Source: Alphaproteobacteria bacterium (GTDB lineage: Bacteria > Pseudomonadota > Alphaproteobacteria > CAAGCB01 > CAG-977). Taken from it: a DNA stretch of 20,644 bases. The DNA lies in NCBI GenBank assembly GCA_021639925.1, contig JAJXEL010000019.1:1-20644 (forward strand), in the 5' to 3' direction. Positions 7,105-14,252 of this stretch are shown here, piece by piece. Each line of letters opens with the position of its first letter. Positions within the stretch are counted from its first letter, which is position 1. The position numbers and the translations under genes were made by a program. The notes under the pieces were generated by a model. It was given only the letters and a program-made list of their open reading frames with translations. It was not told the origin of the DNA and did not search any database.

Positions 7105-8295
7105 ATGGCTCATTTTAACACAATCAAAGATTTGGACGCCAAAGGCAAAGTCGTCTTTGTCCGCGCTGATTTAAACGTTCCGTTCAAAGACGGAAAAGTA
7201 ACGGATACAACCCGTATCGACCGTTTTGTCCCGACAGTAAAAGCTTTGACGGACAAAGGGGCGAAAGTTGTTATCGCTTCTCATTTCGGCCGCCCCAAAG
7301 GCCAGGTCGTTCCCGAAATGTCGCTGGGACAGATTGTGCCTGACGTTGAAAAAGCTTTAGGCCACAAAATCGTTTTTGTTGACGACTGCGTCGGCCCCAA
7401 AGTCGAAGCCGCAATCAAAGCAATGAAAGACGGCGACGTCATTATGCTGGAAAACCTGCGTTTTTATGCTCAGGAAGAAAAGAACGATCCCGAATTCGCC
7501 GCCAAGCTGGCAAAAGACATTGACATTTACGTCAACGACGCTTTTTCCTGCGCTCACCGCGCTCATGCTTCCACCGAAGGCATGGCGAAGCTGAAACCGA
7601 ACGCGGCCGGTTTGCTGATGCAGGCCGAATTGGAAGCTTTGGACGCCGCTTTGGGCAATCCGGTTCGTCCGGTCGCGGCGATTGTCGGCGGAGCGAAAGT
7701 TTCCACGAAACTGGACCTGCTGGGCAATCTGGTTGCCAAAGTGGACAAACTGGTGATCGGCGGCGGCATGGCGAACACGTTCCTGTTTGCCAAAGGCGTT
7801 AACGTCGGTAATTCCCTGTGTGAAAAGGAAATGGCCGATACGGCGCGCGAAATCATGAAAAAAGCCGAAGCGGCAAAATGCGAAATTATCCTGCCGGTTG
7901 ACGTTGTCGTGGCAAAAGAATTCGCAGAAAACGCCGAAAACAAGACAGTTGACGTCAATGCCGTTCCGGCCGACATGATGATTTTGGACATCGGACCGAA
8001 ATCCGTTGAAGAAATCAATAAAAAGCTGTCCGAATGTAAAACGGTTATTTGGAACGGCCCGGTCGGCGCGTTTGAAATCAAACCGTTTAACAAAGCGACT
8101 TTTGCGATTGCCGAAGCGGTTGCAGACCTGACGGCCAAGGGATTGAAATCAATCGGCGGCGGCGGCGATACGGTTTCCGCGCTGAAAAAAGCCGGCGTTG
8201 CGGATAAATTGTCTTATCTGTCCGCTGCGGGCGGCGCTTTCCTGGAATGGATGGAAGGCAAAACCCTGCCGGGCGTAAAAGTTTTGGAAAAATAA
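7105..8295 (+). CDS. pgk: Phosphoglycerate kinase
   Basis: Cytoplasmic kinase of 396 aa that transfers phosphate from 1,3-bisphosphoglycerate to ADP, the first ATP-forming step of glycolysis. N-terminal substrate-binding signatures are present: VRADLNVPFKDG, ASHFGRPKG, LENLRFY and NDAFSCAHRAHAS. The nucleotide domain has GGAKVSTK, IGGGMANTFL, WNGPVGAFE and the C-terminal GGGDTVSAL. Length is normal. AAGGA lies eight bases before the ATG. It follows gap and is closed by a strong terminator. Nothing is unusual in the protein. Confidence 0.98.
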   Translation: MAHFNTIKDLDAKGKVVFVRADLNVPFKDGKVTDTTRIDRFVPTVKALTDKGAKVVIASHFGRPKGQVVPEMSLGQIVPDVEKALGHKIVFVDDCVGPKVEAAIKAMKDGDVIMLENLRFYAQEEKNDPEFAAKLAKDIDIYVNDAFSCAHRAHASTEGMAKLKPNAAGLLMQAELEALDAALGNPVRPVAAIVGGAKVSTKLDLLGNLVAKVDKLVIGGGMANTFLFAKGVNVGNSLCEKEMADTAREIMKKAEAAKCEIILPVDVVVAKEFAENAENKTVDVNAVPADMMILDIGPKSVEEINKKLSECKTVIWNGPVGAFEIKPFNKATFAIAEAVADLTAKGLKSIGGGGDTVSALKKAGVADKLSYLSAAGGAFLEWMEGKTLPGVKVLEK

Positions 8296-8312
8296 AACTT
8301 TGCAAAAAACAC

Positions 8313-8345
8313 AAGCCGCGTTTATTCTCAAACGCGGTTTTTTTT
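8313..8345 (+). terminator. Rho-independent terminator after pgk
   Basis: Stem CCGCGTTT (8316-8323) with AAACGCGG (8330-8337), six-base loop, followed by eight T (8338-8345). The stem extends outward through AAG/TTT with one G-U pair. Confidence 0.93.
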
Positions 8346-8360
8346 GTCAAAATTTGACAA
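8344..8360. promoter_or_regulatory. Inverted repeat, candidate operator
   Basis: TTGTCAAA, one base, TTTGACAA: an 8-bp perfect inverted repeat directly after the pgk T-run. Its right arm contains a TTGACA box (8354-8359) that could be a -35 element for the gene at 8475, although the nearest -10-like sequence (GATAAA, 8379-8384) is 19 bases away. The role is inferred. Confidence 0.4.
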
Positions 8361-8401
8361 GATATTTTGTTTTTCCCAGATAAAAATGAAAAAATTTTTT
8401 C

Positions 8402-8437
8402 AAATTTTTGTCATATATTTTCTAAAAAAAGTATGTT
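8402..8437 (+). promoter_or_regulatory. Promoter candidate with shared AAATTTTTGTCATA motif
   Basis: AAATTTTTGTCATA (8402-8415) is identical to 1603-1616 upstream of the metalloprotease-like gene. It contains TTGTCA (8408-8413), which with TATGTT (8432-8437) at 18-base spacing could be the promoter of the gene at 8475. The match is moderate. Confidence 0.4.
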
Positions 8438-8474
8438 ATTCTAAATTTAAATTTTTCATATAAGGAGATCTCTT

Positions 8475-10733
8475 ATGGCTGAAGAAGAACAGAACACTGC
8501 CCAAAACCCGCAGATTCAGCTTCCTGAACACGCGGAAAGTTTACAGCAAGACAACACTCAGGATCTGCACCCTGTACGTTTTGAACAGACGGCTGAAACG
8601 GCAAACACCGTTCTGCCTGCCGTCAGAGGAAACGCAATGCCTGAAAGAGCGCAGGAAGCCCGCACAACGGAAGATAAAGAAAATTCTGTTGCGAATGATT
8701 TTGTTAAATTTACTCAGAGAAATTCGCCAGATAACGTCCGGGCTTTATTCAACAGTCTGCAGGATTTGATGACAGATTATCAATTGCAGGGATTGTCCGG
8801 CCGGGAAATTCAGGAAAAAATGTCAAATGTTTTATCTTCCGCTTATGACATGGGAATAAGCATGGGAATAAACTCTGACGCGTTAAAAGCAAATATTACT
8901 CAATTTTCCGAAAACCTCAGCAGATATTTTGCAGGAGCGAATCAGGAAGGAATGACTGTTGTCAATAACGTCGCTCAGATGGATTCTCCGACTGTTAACC
9001 GTTCGCGTTTCTGGGACGACATGGATATACAAGATGCAGAAATTATAGAAGAGCTTCCGAATGAACCTGTTGCTCCGACAAACGAAAGCGACGGGAATGA
9101 AACAGATGACGCGCCCGTTGCTCCGGCGAATGAAAACGAGGGCAATGAAGGAGACAATGCGCCCGTTACCCCGGCGAATGAAAACGAGGGCAATGAAGGA
9201 GACAATGCGCCTGCGGCTCCGGCGAATGAAAACGAGGGCAATGATACGCCTGCGCCGGCAAATGAAAATCAGGGCACTTTCGGTTTTATTGAAAATGAAC
9301 CCGAAAAAGAAAACACGCCGACCACTGAAAACGGCCCCGCTGCGGAACCGGCCAAAACAAGCGATTTAAAACAGCAGCTGTTAAATACGGCATTCAAAAA
9401 CAGGTATATGCTGGTAGAGGCTGAAAATGAAGAACCGCAGCGTATGTGTCCTTTTGCTCAATTAAAAGTACGCACCATTGAAGACAAAAGCGATGACGAA
9501 AAGAATCCGTATGTCAAAATGGAATTGGAATCCGGCAACAGAATTTACAACCGTCCCAACCAAGTTGATGTGCATTATGAGACGTTTGTCACCAAAGATG
9601 AAAACGGCCAGACTGTAAGAAAACCGCAGATCACCTTTGAAGACTGCATGGCAGCTGTCCGTGTAGGTATGGAAAAAGGCTGGACTTCCGCGACATTATC
9701 CGGTCCGGACGCGTATAAAGAACAGATGTATCTGGCGATGTGCGCCATGGGCATGAAAGTTGTCGGTTATGAACCGTCTGAAGAACTGAAAAAAGAAGGC
9801 GAAAGATTAGCAAAACTCCATGCGGTTGACCGCGACCATGCCGCCAGCGTTGACCAGCGTTTCGATGCTCTTGAAGCCGCGCGCAAAGAAGCCGGAATCA
9901 AAGAACCCGAAGAGATTGGCAAAGAATTCATTGACGACATGAAAGAACGCGGTCTTGGTTACACTCCGCCGGTACAAAACAATGAAAACGACAGCAACGA
10001 AAGCAACGGCAACGATACAGCCGGTACGCCTCCTGCTCAGACGCACGAAAGCAACGGCAACGATACGGCCGGCACGCCTCCTGCTCAGACGCACGAAAGC
10101 AACGGCAACGATACGGCCGGTACGCCTGCTGCTCAGACGAACGAAAGCAACGGCAACGATACGGCCGGTACGCCTCCTGCTCAGACGCACGAAAGCAACG
10201 GCAACGATACAGTCGGCACGCCTCCTGCTCAGACGCACGAAAGCAACGGCAATGATACGGCCGGCACGCCTCCTGCTCAGACGCACGAAAGCAACGGCAA
10301 CGATACGGCCGGCACGCCTCCTGCTCAGACGAACGAAAGCAACGGCAACGATACAGCCGGCACGCCTCCTGCTCCCGTTATTGAAAACGAGGGACAAGAA
10401 GCCGTTCAACAGCCGCAGCAGCTCCAGCTGCCTGCTCATGAAGAACAGCAGCAGCCGCAAACAGCCGCTTTGGTTCCGGTAACCCCTGAAATCCAAAACA
10501 AAATGAAAGCGGTAGCTCAGGCATCAACGACGGCTTTGGCTAAAACTGATCCGGCGAAAGCTCAGCAGGCCGCCGCGCAAATTGCGGCAACGCCGGGGAT
10601 TGCCAATCAGTTGAAGCTGATAAGCGATACAGCGAACGAAGCCAAAGGAAATGATGTCAGAGCGGCACAACAACAACATCAACAAGAAACGGCTTTGGTT
10701 CTTGCCGCCAGGAACAATAACCATACCAAATAA
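8475..10733 (+). CDS. Repeat-rich protein with LPD7-like domain, unknown function
   Basis: Unrecognised 752-aa acidic protein. Layout: a disordered N-terminus; a helical segment at about 75-175; four 16-residue Asn/Glu/Pro-rich repeats at 197-267; a folded domain at about 343-446; eight near-perfect 16-residue repeats at 508-635; a Gln-rich helical C-terminus. The folded domain ends with GWTSATLSGPDAY, then MYLAMCAMGMKVVGYEPSEE. This fits the closing pattern of LPD7 (large polyvalent protein-associated domain 7) from relaxases and polyvalent mobile-element proteins, in which a 'G..S....G...(F/Y)K' strand-helix unit is followed by 'A...G..V.GY.P(T/S)'. That match is from memory and needs a profile search. 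No signal peptide or membrane segment is seen. AAGGAG lies eight bases before the ATG. The opening MAEEE resembles MAEEN of the gene at 1635. A terminator separates it from the next gene. Confidence 0.85.
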   Translation: MAEEEQNTAQNPQIQLPEHAESLQQDNTQDLHPVRFEQTAETANTVLPAVRGNAMPERAQEARTTEDKENSVANDFVKFTQRNSPDNVRALFNSLQDLMTDYQLQGLSGREIQEKMSNVLSSAYDMGISMGINSDALKANITQFSENLSRYFAGANQEGMTVVNNVAQMDSPTVNRSRFWDDMDIQDAEIIEELPNEPVAPTNESDGNETDDAPVAPANENEGNEGDNAPVTPANENEGNEGDNAPAAPANENEGNDTPAPANENQGTFGFIENEPEKENTPTTENGPAAEPAKTSDLKQQLLNTAFKNRYMLVEAENEEPQRMCPFAQLKVRTIEDKSDDEKNPYVKMELESGNRIYNRPNQVDVHYETFVTKDENGQTVRKPQITFEDCMAAVRVGMEKGWTSATLSGPDAYKEQMYLAMCAMGMKVVGYEPSEELKKEGERLAKLHAVDRDHAASVDQRFDALEAARKEAGIKEPEEIGKEFIDDMKERGLGYTPPVQNNENDSNESNGNDTAGTPPAQTHESNGNDTAGTPPAQTHESNGNDTAGTPAAQTNESNGNDTAGTPPAQTHESNGNDTVGTPPAQTHESNGNDTAGTPPAQTHESNGNDTAGTPPAQTNESNGNDTAGTPPAPVIENEGQEAVQQPQQLQLPAHEEQQQPQTAALVPVTPEIQNKMKAVAQASTTALAKTDPAKAQQAAAQIAATPGIANQLKLISDTANEAKGNDVRAAQQQHQQETALVLAARNNNHTK
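9063..9275 (+). repeat. First block of 48-bp tandem repeats inside the LPD7-like gene
   Basis: Three full 48-bp units (9063-9110, 9111-9158, 9159-9206) and a shorter fourth, encoding variants of APVAPANENEGNEGDN. Units 2 and 3 are nearly identical at the DNA level; units 1 and 4 have drifted. Confidence 0.9.
9996..10379 (+). repeat. Second block: eight tandem 48-bp repeats in the LPD7-like gene
   Basis: Eight in-frame 48-bp units encoding NESNGNDTAGTPPAQT or the form starting with H. Changes are few: Pro to Ala in unit 3, Ala to Val in unit 5 and a degenerate end (APV) in unit 8, plus scattered silent GGT/GGC and ACA/ACG differences. Such low divergence suggests recent copy-number change. 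There are no spacers, so this is not a CRISPR array. Confidence 0.97.
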
Positions 10734-10745
10734 CACTTACTTTTC

Positions 10746-10773
10746 AGAACGCCCGGCATCGGGCGTTCTTTTT
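10746..10773 (+). terminator. Terminator between the two LPD7-like genes
   Basis: Perfect 10-bp stem AGAACGCCCG (10746-10755) with CGGGCGTTCT (10760-10769), loop GCAT, then T to 10773. The next start codon is only 22 bases away and no promoter fits between, so that gene probably depends on read-through. Confidence 0.9.
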
Positions 10774-10795
10774 CCCCTTGTTTAAAGGAAATATA

Positions 10796-12094
10796 ATGGC
10801 GCAGAAAACTAAACGGGCAGATGCCGATATCCAAAAAACAGAACCTCAGTCTTTTACAAAAGATCTGTATCGTTTAAAAAGCGCATGGGAACATTTGCAG
10901 AAAGCACAGGCTGAAACGCTTAGCCGCTTTAAAAAAAGCAAAGCGGTCGGCCAGATTTCTTCGGTAAGAATCGTAACGGATATCTCCGGAAAAAAAACTG
11001 TTCAGGTCAGTCTGGTCGGCGGCGGGAAAATTATGGATATCGGCGACAAACGGGCTGTCTTTCAAAAAATGATGCCCAAAAAAAATGTCAATATCGGCAG
11101 AATTCTTTCCTTGCTGGACGCCGTTCGGCAATATGGATTTGCCGCCGTCGCCATGGGATTGTCCCCGGCAATGAAAGCTTTGTTGTTAAAAGCGTGCAAA
11201 AACTGCGGCATTCCTTTGCAGGCAAAACAAAAAAAGTCATCAAATATGGTAAAATCGGCAAGCGCAAAAATTCTTCCGGGTTTACCGAACCGAAACGGCC
11301 GATATAAACCGCAAAAAGACGAAAATTTATTTTTAGTAGATTCCGCCCGTTCCTTACAGGATACGATTCAGCGGCAAAAACAAGAAAACGACGCTTATCT
11401 GCAATACGTGTTACATCGTGCTCAGGAAAGGGCCAAAGAAAAATACTTCGACCGGCTGCGCACTGTTTTAATGGAAATAGAACGATTGCAAAAAAGCGGA
11501 TCCGCTTTGACAGAAGAACAAATCAAAGCCAAACAACAGGCCGAACGGTTCGGATTAAAAAGCGATAAAACCAACGAAAACGTAACAGACCGGCAGAAAA
11601 AAGAGCGCCAGGCGTTTTCGCTGCGCGAATTGCCGCAAGATATCCGAGAGGAATTAAGGAACGAAAAAAAACGTTACAGAGCTATCAGAGCTTCGAAAAA
11701 TAAAGCGGCGGATTTGGTTCATGCCATGCATGCGCAGGATTTTGAAAAAGGGCAGTCCTTAAAATTATCCGCGGCAGAATTGGCGCGCGAAGCTGTTTCT
11801 TACCTGCCGCCGCCGGATCAGCGCAATATACAAAATCTGGCCTTTTCCATGGAAAACATTAAAAGCCGGACTGTTCAGAAAAAAGAAGAATTGAAAAAAA
11901 TAAAAAAAGAAAAACAAGACAGAACCGCAAATTTGATGGCCGAAACCATGTCTGCCGCGGCTTCCAAAAAAACAAAACTTCAGCAGCAGCTCCAGCGCCG
12001 GTCTATGGAACAGCCTGATATCGTTCACAGGAAAAGTTTCCTGTCAAACGCCGTCATGCAGGAATTAATAAACAGGCGGCAGGCAGAACGATAA
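10796..12094 (+). CDS. Basic coiled-coil protein with LPD7-like N-terminal domain
   Basis: Unrecognised 432-aa, strongly basic protein. Residues about 50-142 form a compact domain: VRIVTDISGKKTVQVSLVG, then GKIMDIGD, a helix, and YGFAAVAMGLSPAMKALLLKACKNCGIPL. The closing 'G......G.....K..L..A...GI' pattern resembles the end of LPD7-type domains and of the domain in the upstream neighbour, although sequence identity is low. From about 185 onward it is Lys/Arg/Glu/Gln-rich helix, likely coiled coil, including the heavily charged KKEELKKIKKEKQD segment. No signal peptide or membrane segment is visible. I prefer the ATG at 10796 because AAGGA lies six bases upstream; the in-frame ATG at 10778 has no site and falls just after the terminator. 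Read-through from the upstream gene would link the two. It converges with nth, 17 bases away, with no clear terminator. Nucleic-acid binding is possible but inferred from charge alone. Confidence 0.8.
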   Translation: MAQKTKRADADIQKTEPQSFTKDLYRLKSAWEHLQKAQAETLSRFKKSKAVGQISSVRIVTDISGKKTVQVSLVGGGKIMDIGDKRAVFQKMMPKKNVNIGRILSLLDAVRQYGFAAVAMGLSPAMKALLLKACKNCGIPLQAKQKKSSNMVKSASAKILPGLPNRNGRYKPQKDENLFLVDSARSLQDTIQRQKQENDAYLQYVLHRAQERAKEKYFDRLRTVLMEIERLQKSGSALTEEQIKAKQQAERFGLKSDKTNENVTDRQKKERQAFSLRELPQDIREELRNEKKRYRAIRASKNKAADLVHAMHAQDFEKGQSLKLSAAELAREAVSYLPPPDQRNIQNLAFSMENIKSRTVQKKEELKKIKKEKQDRTANLMAETMSAAASKKTKLQQQLQRRSMEQPDIVHRKSFLSNAVMQELINRRQAER

Positions 12095-12111
12095 AGCTTT
12101 CCGAAATTTTT

Positions 12112-12756
12112 TTATTCTTTTACGCCGATTTTAGGGCATAAATCCGCAACGGGGCATTGGCCGCACAGCGGTTTTTTGGCCGTGCAGATATATCGGCCGT
12201 GCAAAACCAGCCAATGCGAAACATGCTTCAAATCATCATCGGGAATAACATGCGTGACTGCTTTTGCCAGATTTTTTTCAACTTCCAAAGGCGTCTTTCC
12301 GGGCGCTATGCCAATTCTGTTTCCCAGCCGCAACACATGCGTATCAACGCCGAACGTCGGCATACCGTACATCGTGTTTAAAAATACGTTTGCCGTTTTC
12401 CGGCCGACGCCGGCCAATTTTTGCAGCTCATCAACGTCTTTGGGAATTTCACCGTTATATTTTTCGACCAGATCTTTGGACAAGGCGATAATATTTTTCG
12501 CTTTGCTGTTAAACAGGCCGATTGATCGGATATATTCTTTAATTTTGTCTTCCCCCAAAGCCAGCATTTTTTCGGGCGACGGAGCCGCTTTGAACAAAGC
12601 GGGCGTCGCTTTGTTGACGTTTTTATCCGTTGTTTGGGCAGACAGGACGATCGCCACCAGCAACGTATACGGCGAATCAAAATTTAATTCGCATTTCGGT
12701 TCCGGATCCGCTTTTTTCAAACGGGCAAAAAATTCTTTAACATCGGCTTTGTTCAT
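12112..12756 (-). CDS. nth: Endonuclease III (base-excision repair glycosylase/AP lyase)
   Basis: DNA repair enzyme of 214 aa that removes oxidised pyrimidines and cuts at the abasic site. The helix-hairpin-helix LAGVGRKTANV carries catalytic K120, and GVDTHVLRLGNR carries D138, the same numbers as in the E. coli enzyme. The iron-sulfur loop is complete: C191, C198, C201 and C207 (Cx6Cx2Cx5C). It is the last gene of a three-gene minus-strand operon. The upstream stop codon is three bases before its ATG and no good Shine-Dalgarno sequence is present, so translation is probably coupled to the upstream gene. Confidence 0.97.
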   Translation of the reverse strand: MNKADVKEFFARLKKADPEPKCELNFDSPYTLLVAIVLSAQTTDKNVNKATPALFKAAPSPEKMLALGEDKIKEYIRSIGLFNSKAKNIIALSKDLVEKYNGEIPKDVDELQKLAGVGRKTANVFLNTMYGMPTFGVDTHVLRLGNRIGIAPGKTPLEVEKNLAKAVTHVIPDDDLKHVSHWLVLHGRYICTAKKPLCGQCPVADLCPKIGVKE

Positions 12757-12759
12757 TTT

Positions 12760-13635
12760 TTAAAATCCAAACCTGGACAAAACGGCGTCAATACGCGGCA
12801 AACCGGCCGCACCGAACAGTTTTACATTCAACAACATCGGGTACAGGTTATAAATACTTTGCCTGTATTCAAAAAAGCCCGGCCGGAAAGGACGCAGTTC
12901 GTTATACTTATCAAAAAAGATTTTGCTTAAAGAAGACTGTTCGCCGGAAAAAACAAATTCAAATTCGGAATCCCCGAAATAAATCGCGGGATCAACGAAC
13001 GCTTTGATTTTTCCATGATGGCACAATACCGTACTGGATCCGATATCCCCGTGCAGCAAAGACGGTTTCGGCGGTTCGTCCAGATAGGCTTCCGTTTTTT
13101 CGGAAAACTTTTCGATTCTGCCCATCATTTCAACGGGCAGATTGCCGGATTCCAAAGCCTGGCGTGCCATATACAGCAACCGGTGCTGCGTAAAAAAGGG
13201 CACCCATTTTTCGGTTTTCGGGTTCGGCTGCCTGACGCCGCCGCGCAGCGTATCGTATTCGAATCCGAACGAATCCGACGAAACGGCATGCAGTTTAGCC
13301 AGATGTTCCGCCGCTTCGGGTTCCGAATCGACGCTCAGCGTCCCGTCCGCGACGATATATTCATGCACCAAAGCGTCCTGGCCGGAATAAAACAATTCAG
13401 GCATCGGCAGCTGCGTATGATGTTTCAGATAATCCATTGTGGCGCCTTCAACCGCCAAATCGCCCGAAGCGTCCTTGGACAATTTCACCACCACCTGCGA
13501 ACCGTCGGATAAAACGACGTGTTTCGCATCGGCAAAACCGCCGGCCAGAGTTGCCGCGGATACGACCAGTTTTCCCGTAGAGGATTCAACAATACGCGTA
13601 ATCTGATCAGACAACGGATTATTTTCAACCTGCAT
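12760..13635 (-). CDS. Fructosamine-kinase-family protein with altered catalytic loop
   Basis: 291-aa member of the fructosamine/ribulosamine 3-kinase family (protein-kinase-like fold), whose members phosphorylate sugars attached to protein amines so that they fall off. Family marks: VVVKLS with K51, E63 in the following helix, WVPFFTQHRL near 144-153, LLHGD at 193-197, VDPAIYFGDSE at 214-224, and the C-terminal YNLYPMLLNVKLFG. The catalytic loop usually reads HGDLWSGN; here it is HGDIGSST, so the Mg-binding Asn is Thr202 and the conserved Trp is Gly199. The later E.DL segment reads EFEF. Activity is therefore doubtful or altered. The start overlaps the phosphatase gene by 11 bases, and the ribosome-binding site is weak (GGGA). 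Family confident; active kinase status uncertain. Confidence 0.88.
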   Translation of the reverse strand: MQVENNPLSDQITRIVESSTGKLVVSAATLAGGFADAKHVVLSDGSQVVVKLSKDASGDLAVEGATMDYLKHHTQLPMPELFYSGQDALVHEYIVADGTLSVDSEPEAAEHLAKLHAVSSDSFGFEYDTLRGGVRQPNPKTEKWVPFFTQHRLLYMARQALESGNLPVEMMGRIEKFSEKTEAYLDEPPKPSLLHGDIGSSTVLCHHGKIKAFVDPAIYFGDSEFEFVFSGEQSSLSKIFFDKYNELRPFRPGFFEYRQSIYNLYPMLLNVKLFGAAGLPRIDAVLSRFGF

Positions 13636-14116
13636 AATGTTTTTCCCGTATATAATTCAACAAACCGTCACAGGCTGATTTTATCATATCAAACACATTT
13701 TGAAAGCCTTCTTTTCCCCCGAAATAAGGGTCCGGCACATCTTTTATCCCGTATTGCGGCGCAAAACGCATCATCAATTCCAGCTCCGCCCTGTCATGCT
13801 CCGGGCTGAACCCCGGCCGCATTTCTTCGAGAGCCGACAAATGCGTTGAATCCAGAGCGATTATCAAGTCAAAATCCTTAAAATCGTCCCGGACAACCTT
13901 CCTTGCGCGAAGGGACAAGATGTCCACACCGTTATTCAAGGCTGTTTCAACGGCCCTTGCGTCCGGCGGAGAGCCGGCATGCCAGCCGCTGATCCCTGCC
14001 GAATCCACCGAAATAACGTCCCCCAGTCCCGCGTGTTCGGCCTTTTGCCTGAATACGCCTTCGGCCGTTGGAGAACGGCATATATTTCCGGTGCATACGA
14101 ACAAGACTTTGTACAT
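13625..14116 (-). CDS. Low-molecular-weight protein-tyrosine-phosphatase family protein
   Basis: 163-aa cytoplasmic phosphatase. The P-loop VCTGNICRS gives nucleophile C8 and R14 (CX5R), and VPDPYFGG supplies the general acid D129, the classic position. GWHAGSPPDARA matches the conserved middle loop. The family acts on phosphotyrosine, but members paired with fructosamine-kinase homologues have been shown to act as ribulosamine/erythrulosamine 5-phosphatases, and that is the likelier job here because the kinase homologue overlaps its 3' end. I place the start at 14116 (MYKVLFVC), where the family begins; the frame is open to 14200 but those residues are not family sequence. No Shine-Dalgarno sequence precedes this start. 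TATGCT at 14126-14131 (minus) may be a -10 box giving a very short leader. First gene of the operon. Confidence 0.93.
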   Translation of the reverse strand: MYKVLFVCTGNICRSPTAEGVFRQKAEHAGLGDVISVDSAGISGWHAGSPPDARAVETALNNGVDILSLRARKVVRDDFKDFDLIIALDSTHLSALEEMRPGFSPEHDRAELELMMRFAPQYGIKDVPDPYFGGKEGFQNVFDMIKSACDGLLNYIREKHYAG

Positions 14117-14252
14117 ACTTTGATAAAAGCATAAAAAAGTTAACAAAAGCATAAAACCGCCGGTTTTTCCGGTCGTCTGTTGATTATCTGGCGTTTTCAA
14201 TTATTTTATGATATATAAAGATAAATTTTTTCATACAAGGAGGCTTAAAATA

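Noticed and set aside
9996..10379. CRISPR-like array
   Set aside because: The units are directly adjacent with no spacers and are in frame in a coding sequence.
9807..10496. Long minus-strand open frame (229 aa) with Arg-rich repeats opposite the 48-bp repeats
   Set aside because: It exists only because the 48-bp repeat, a multiple of three, stays open in other frames. No ribosome-binding site, and the plus-strand protein explains the DNA.
8475..12094. Integrated mobile element carrying the LPD7-like genes
   Set aside because: No integrase, transposase, tRNA, flanking direct repeats or obvious composition change could be seen, so a boundary cannot be supported.
12176..12763. 195-aa plus-strand frame opposite nth
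   Set aside because: nth has all catalytic and cluster residues; the opposite frame is a shadow.
13015..13512. 165-aa plus-strand frame opposite the fructosamine-kinase-like gene
   Set aside because: Shadow of a gene with clear family motifs; no start signal.
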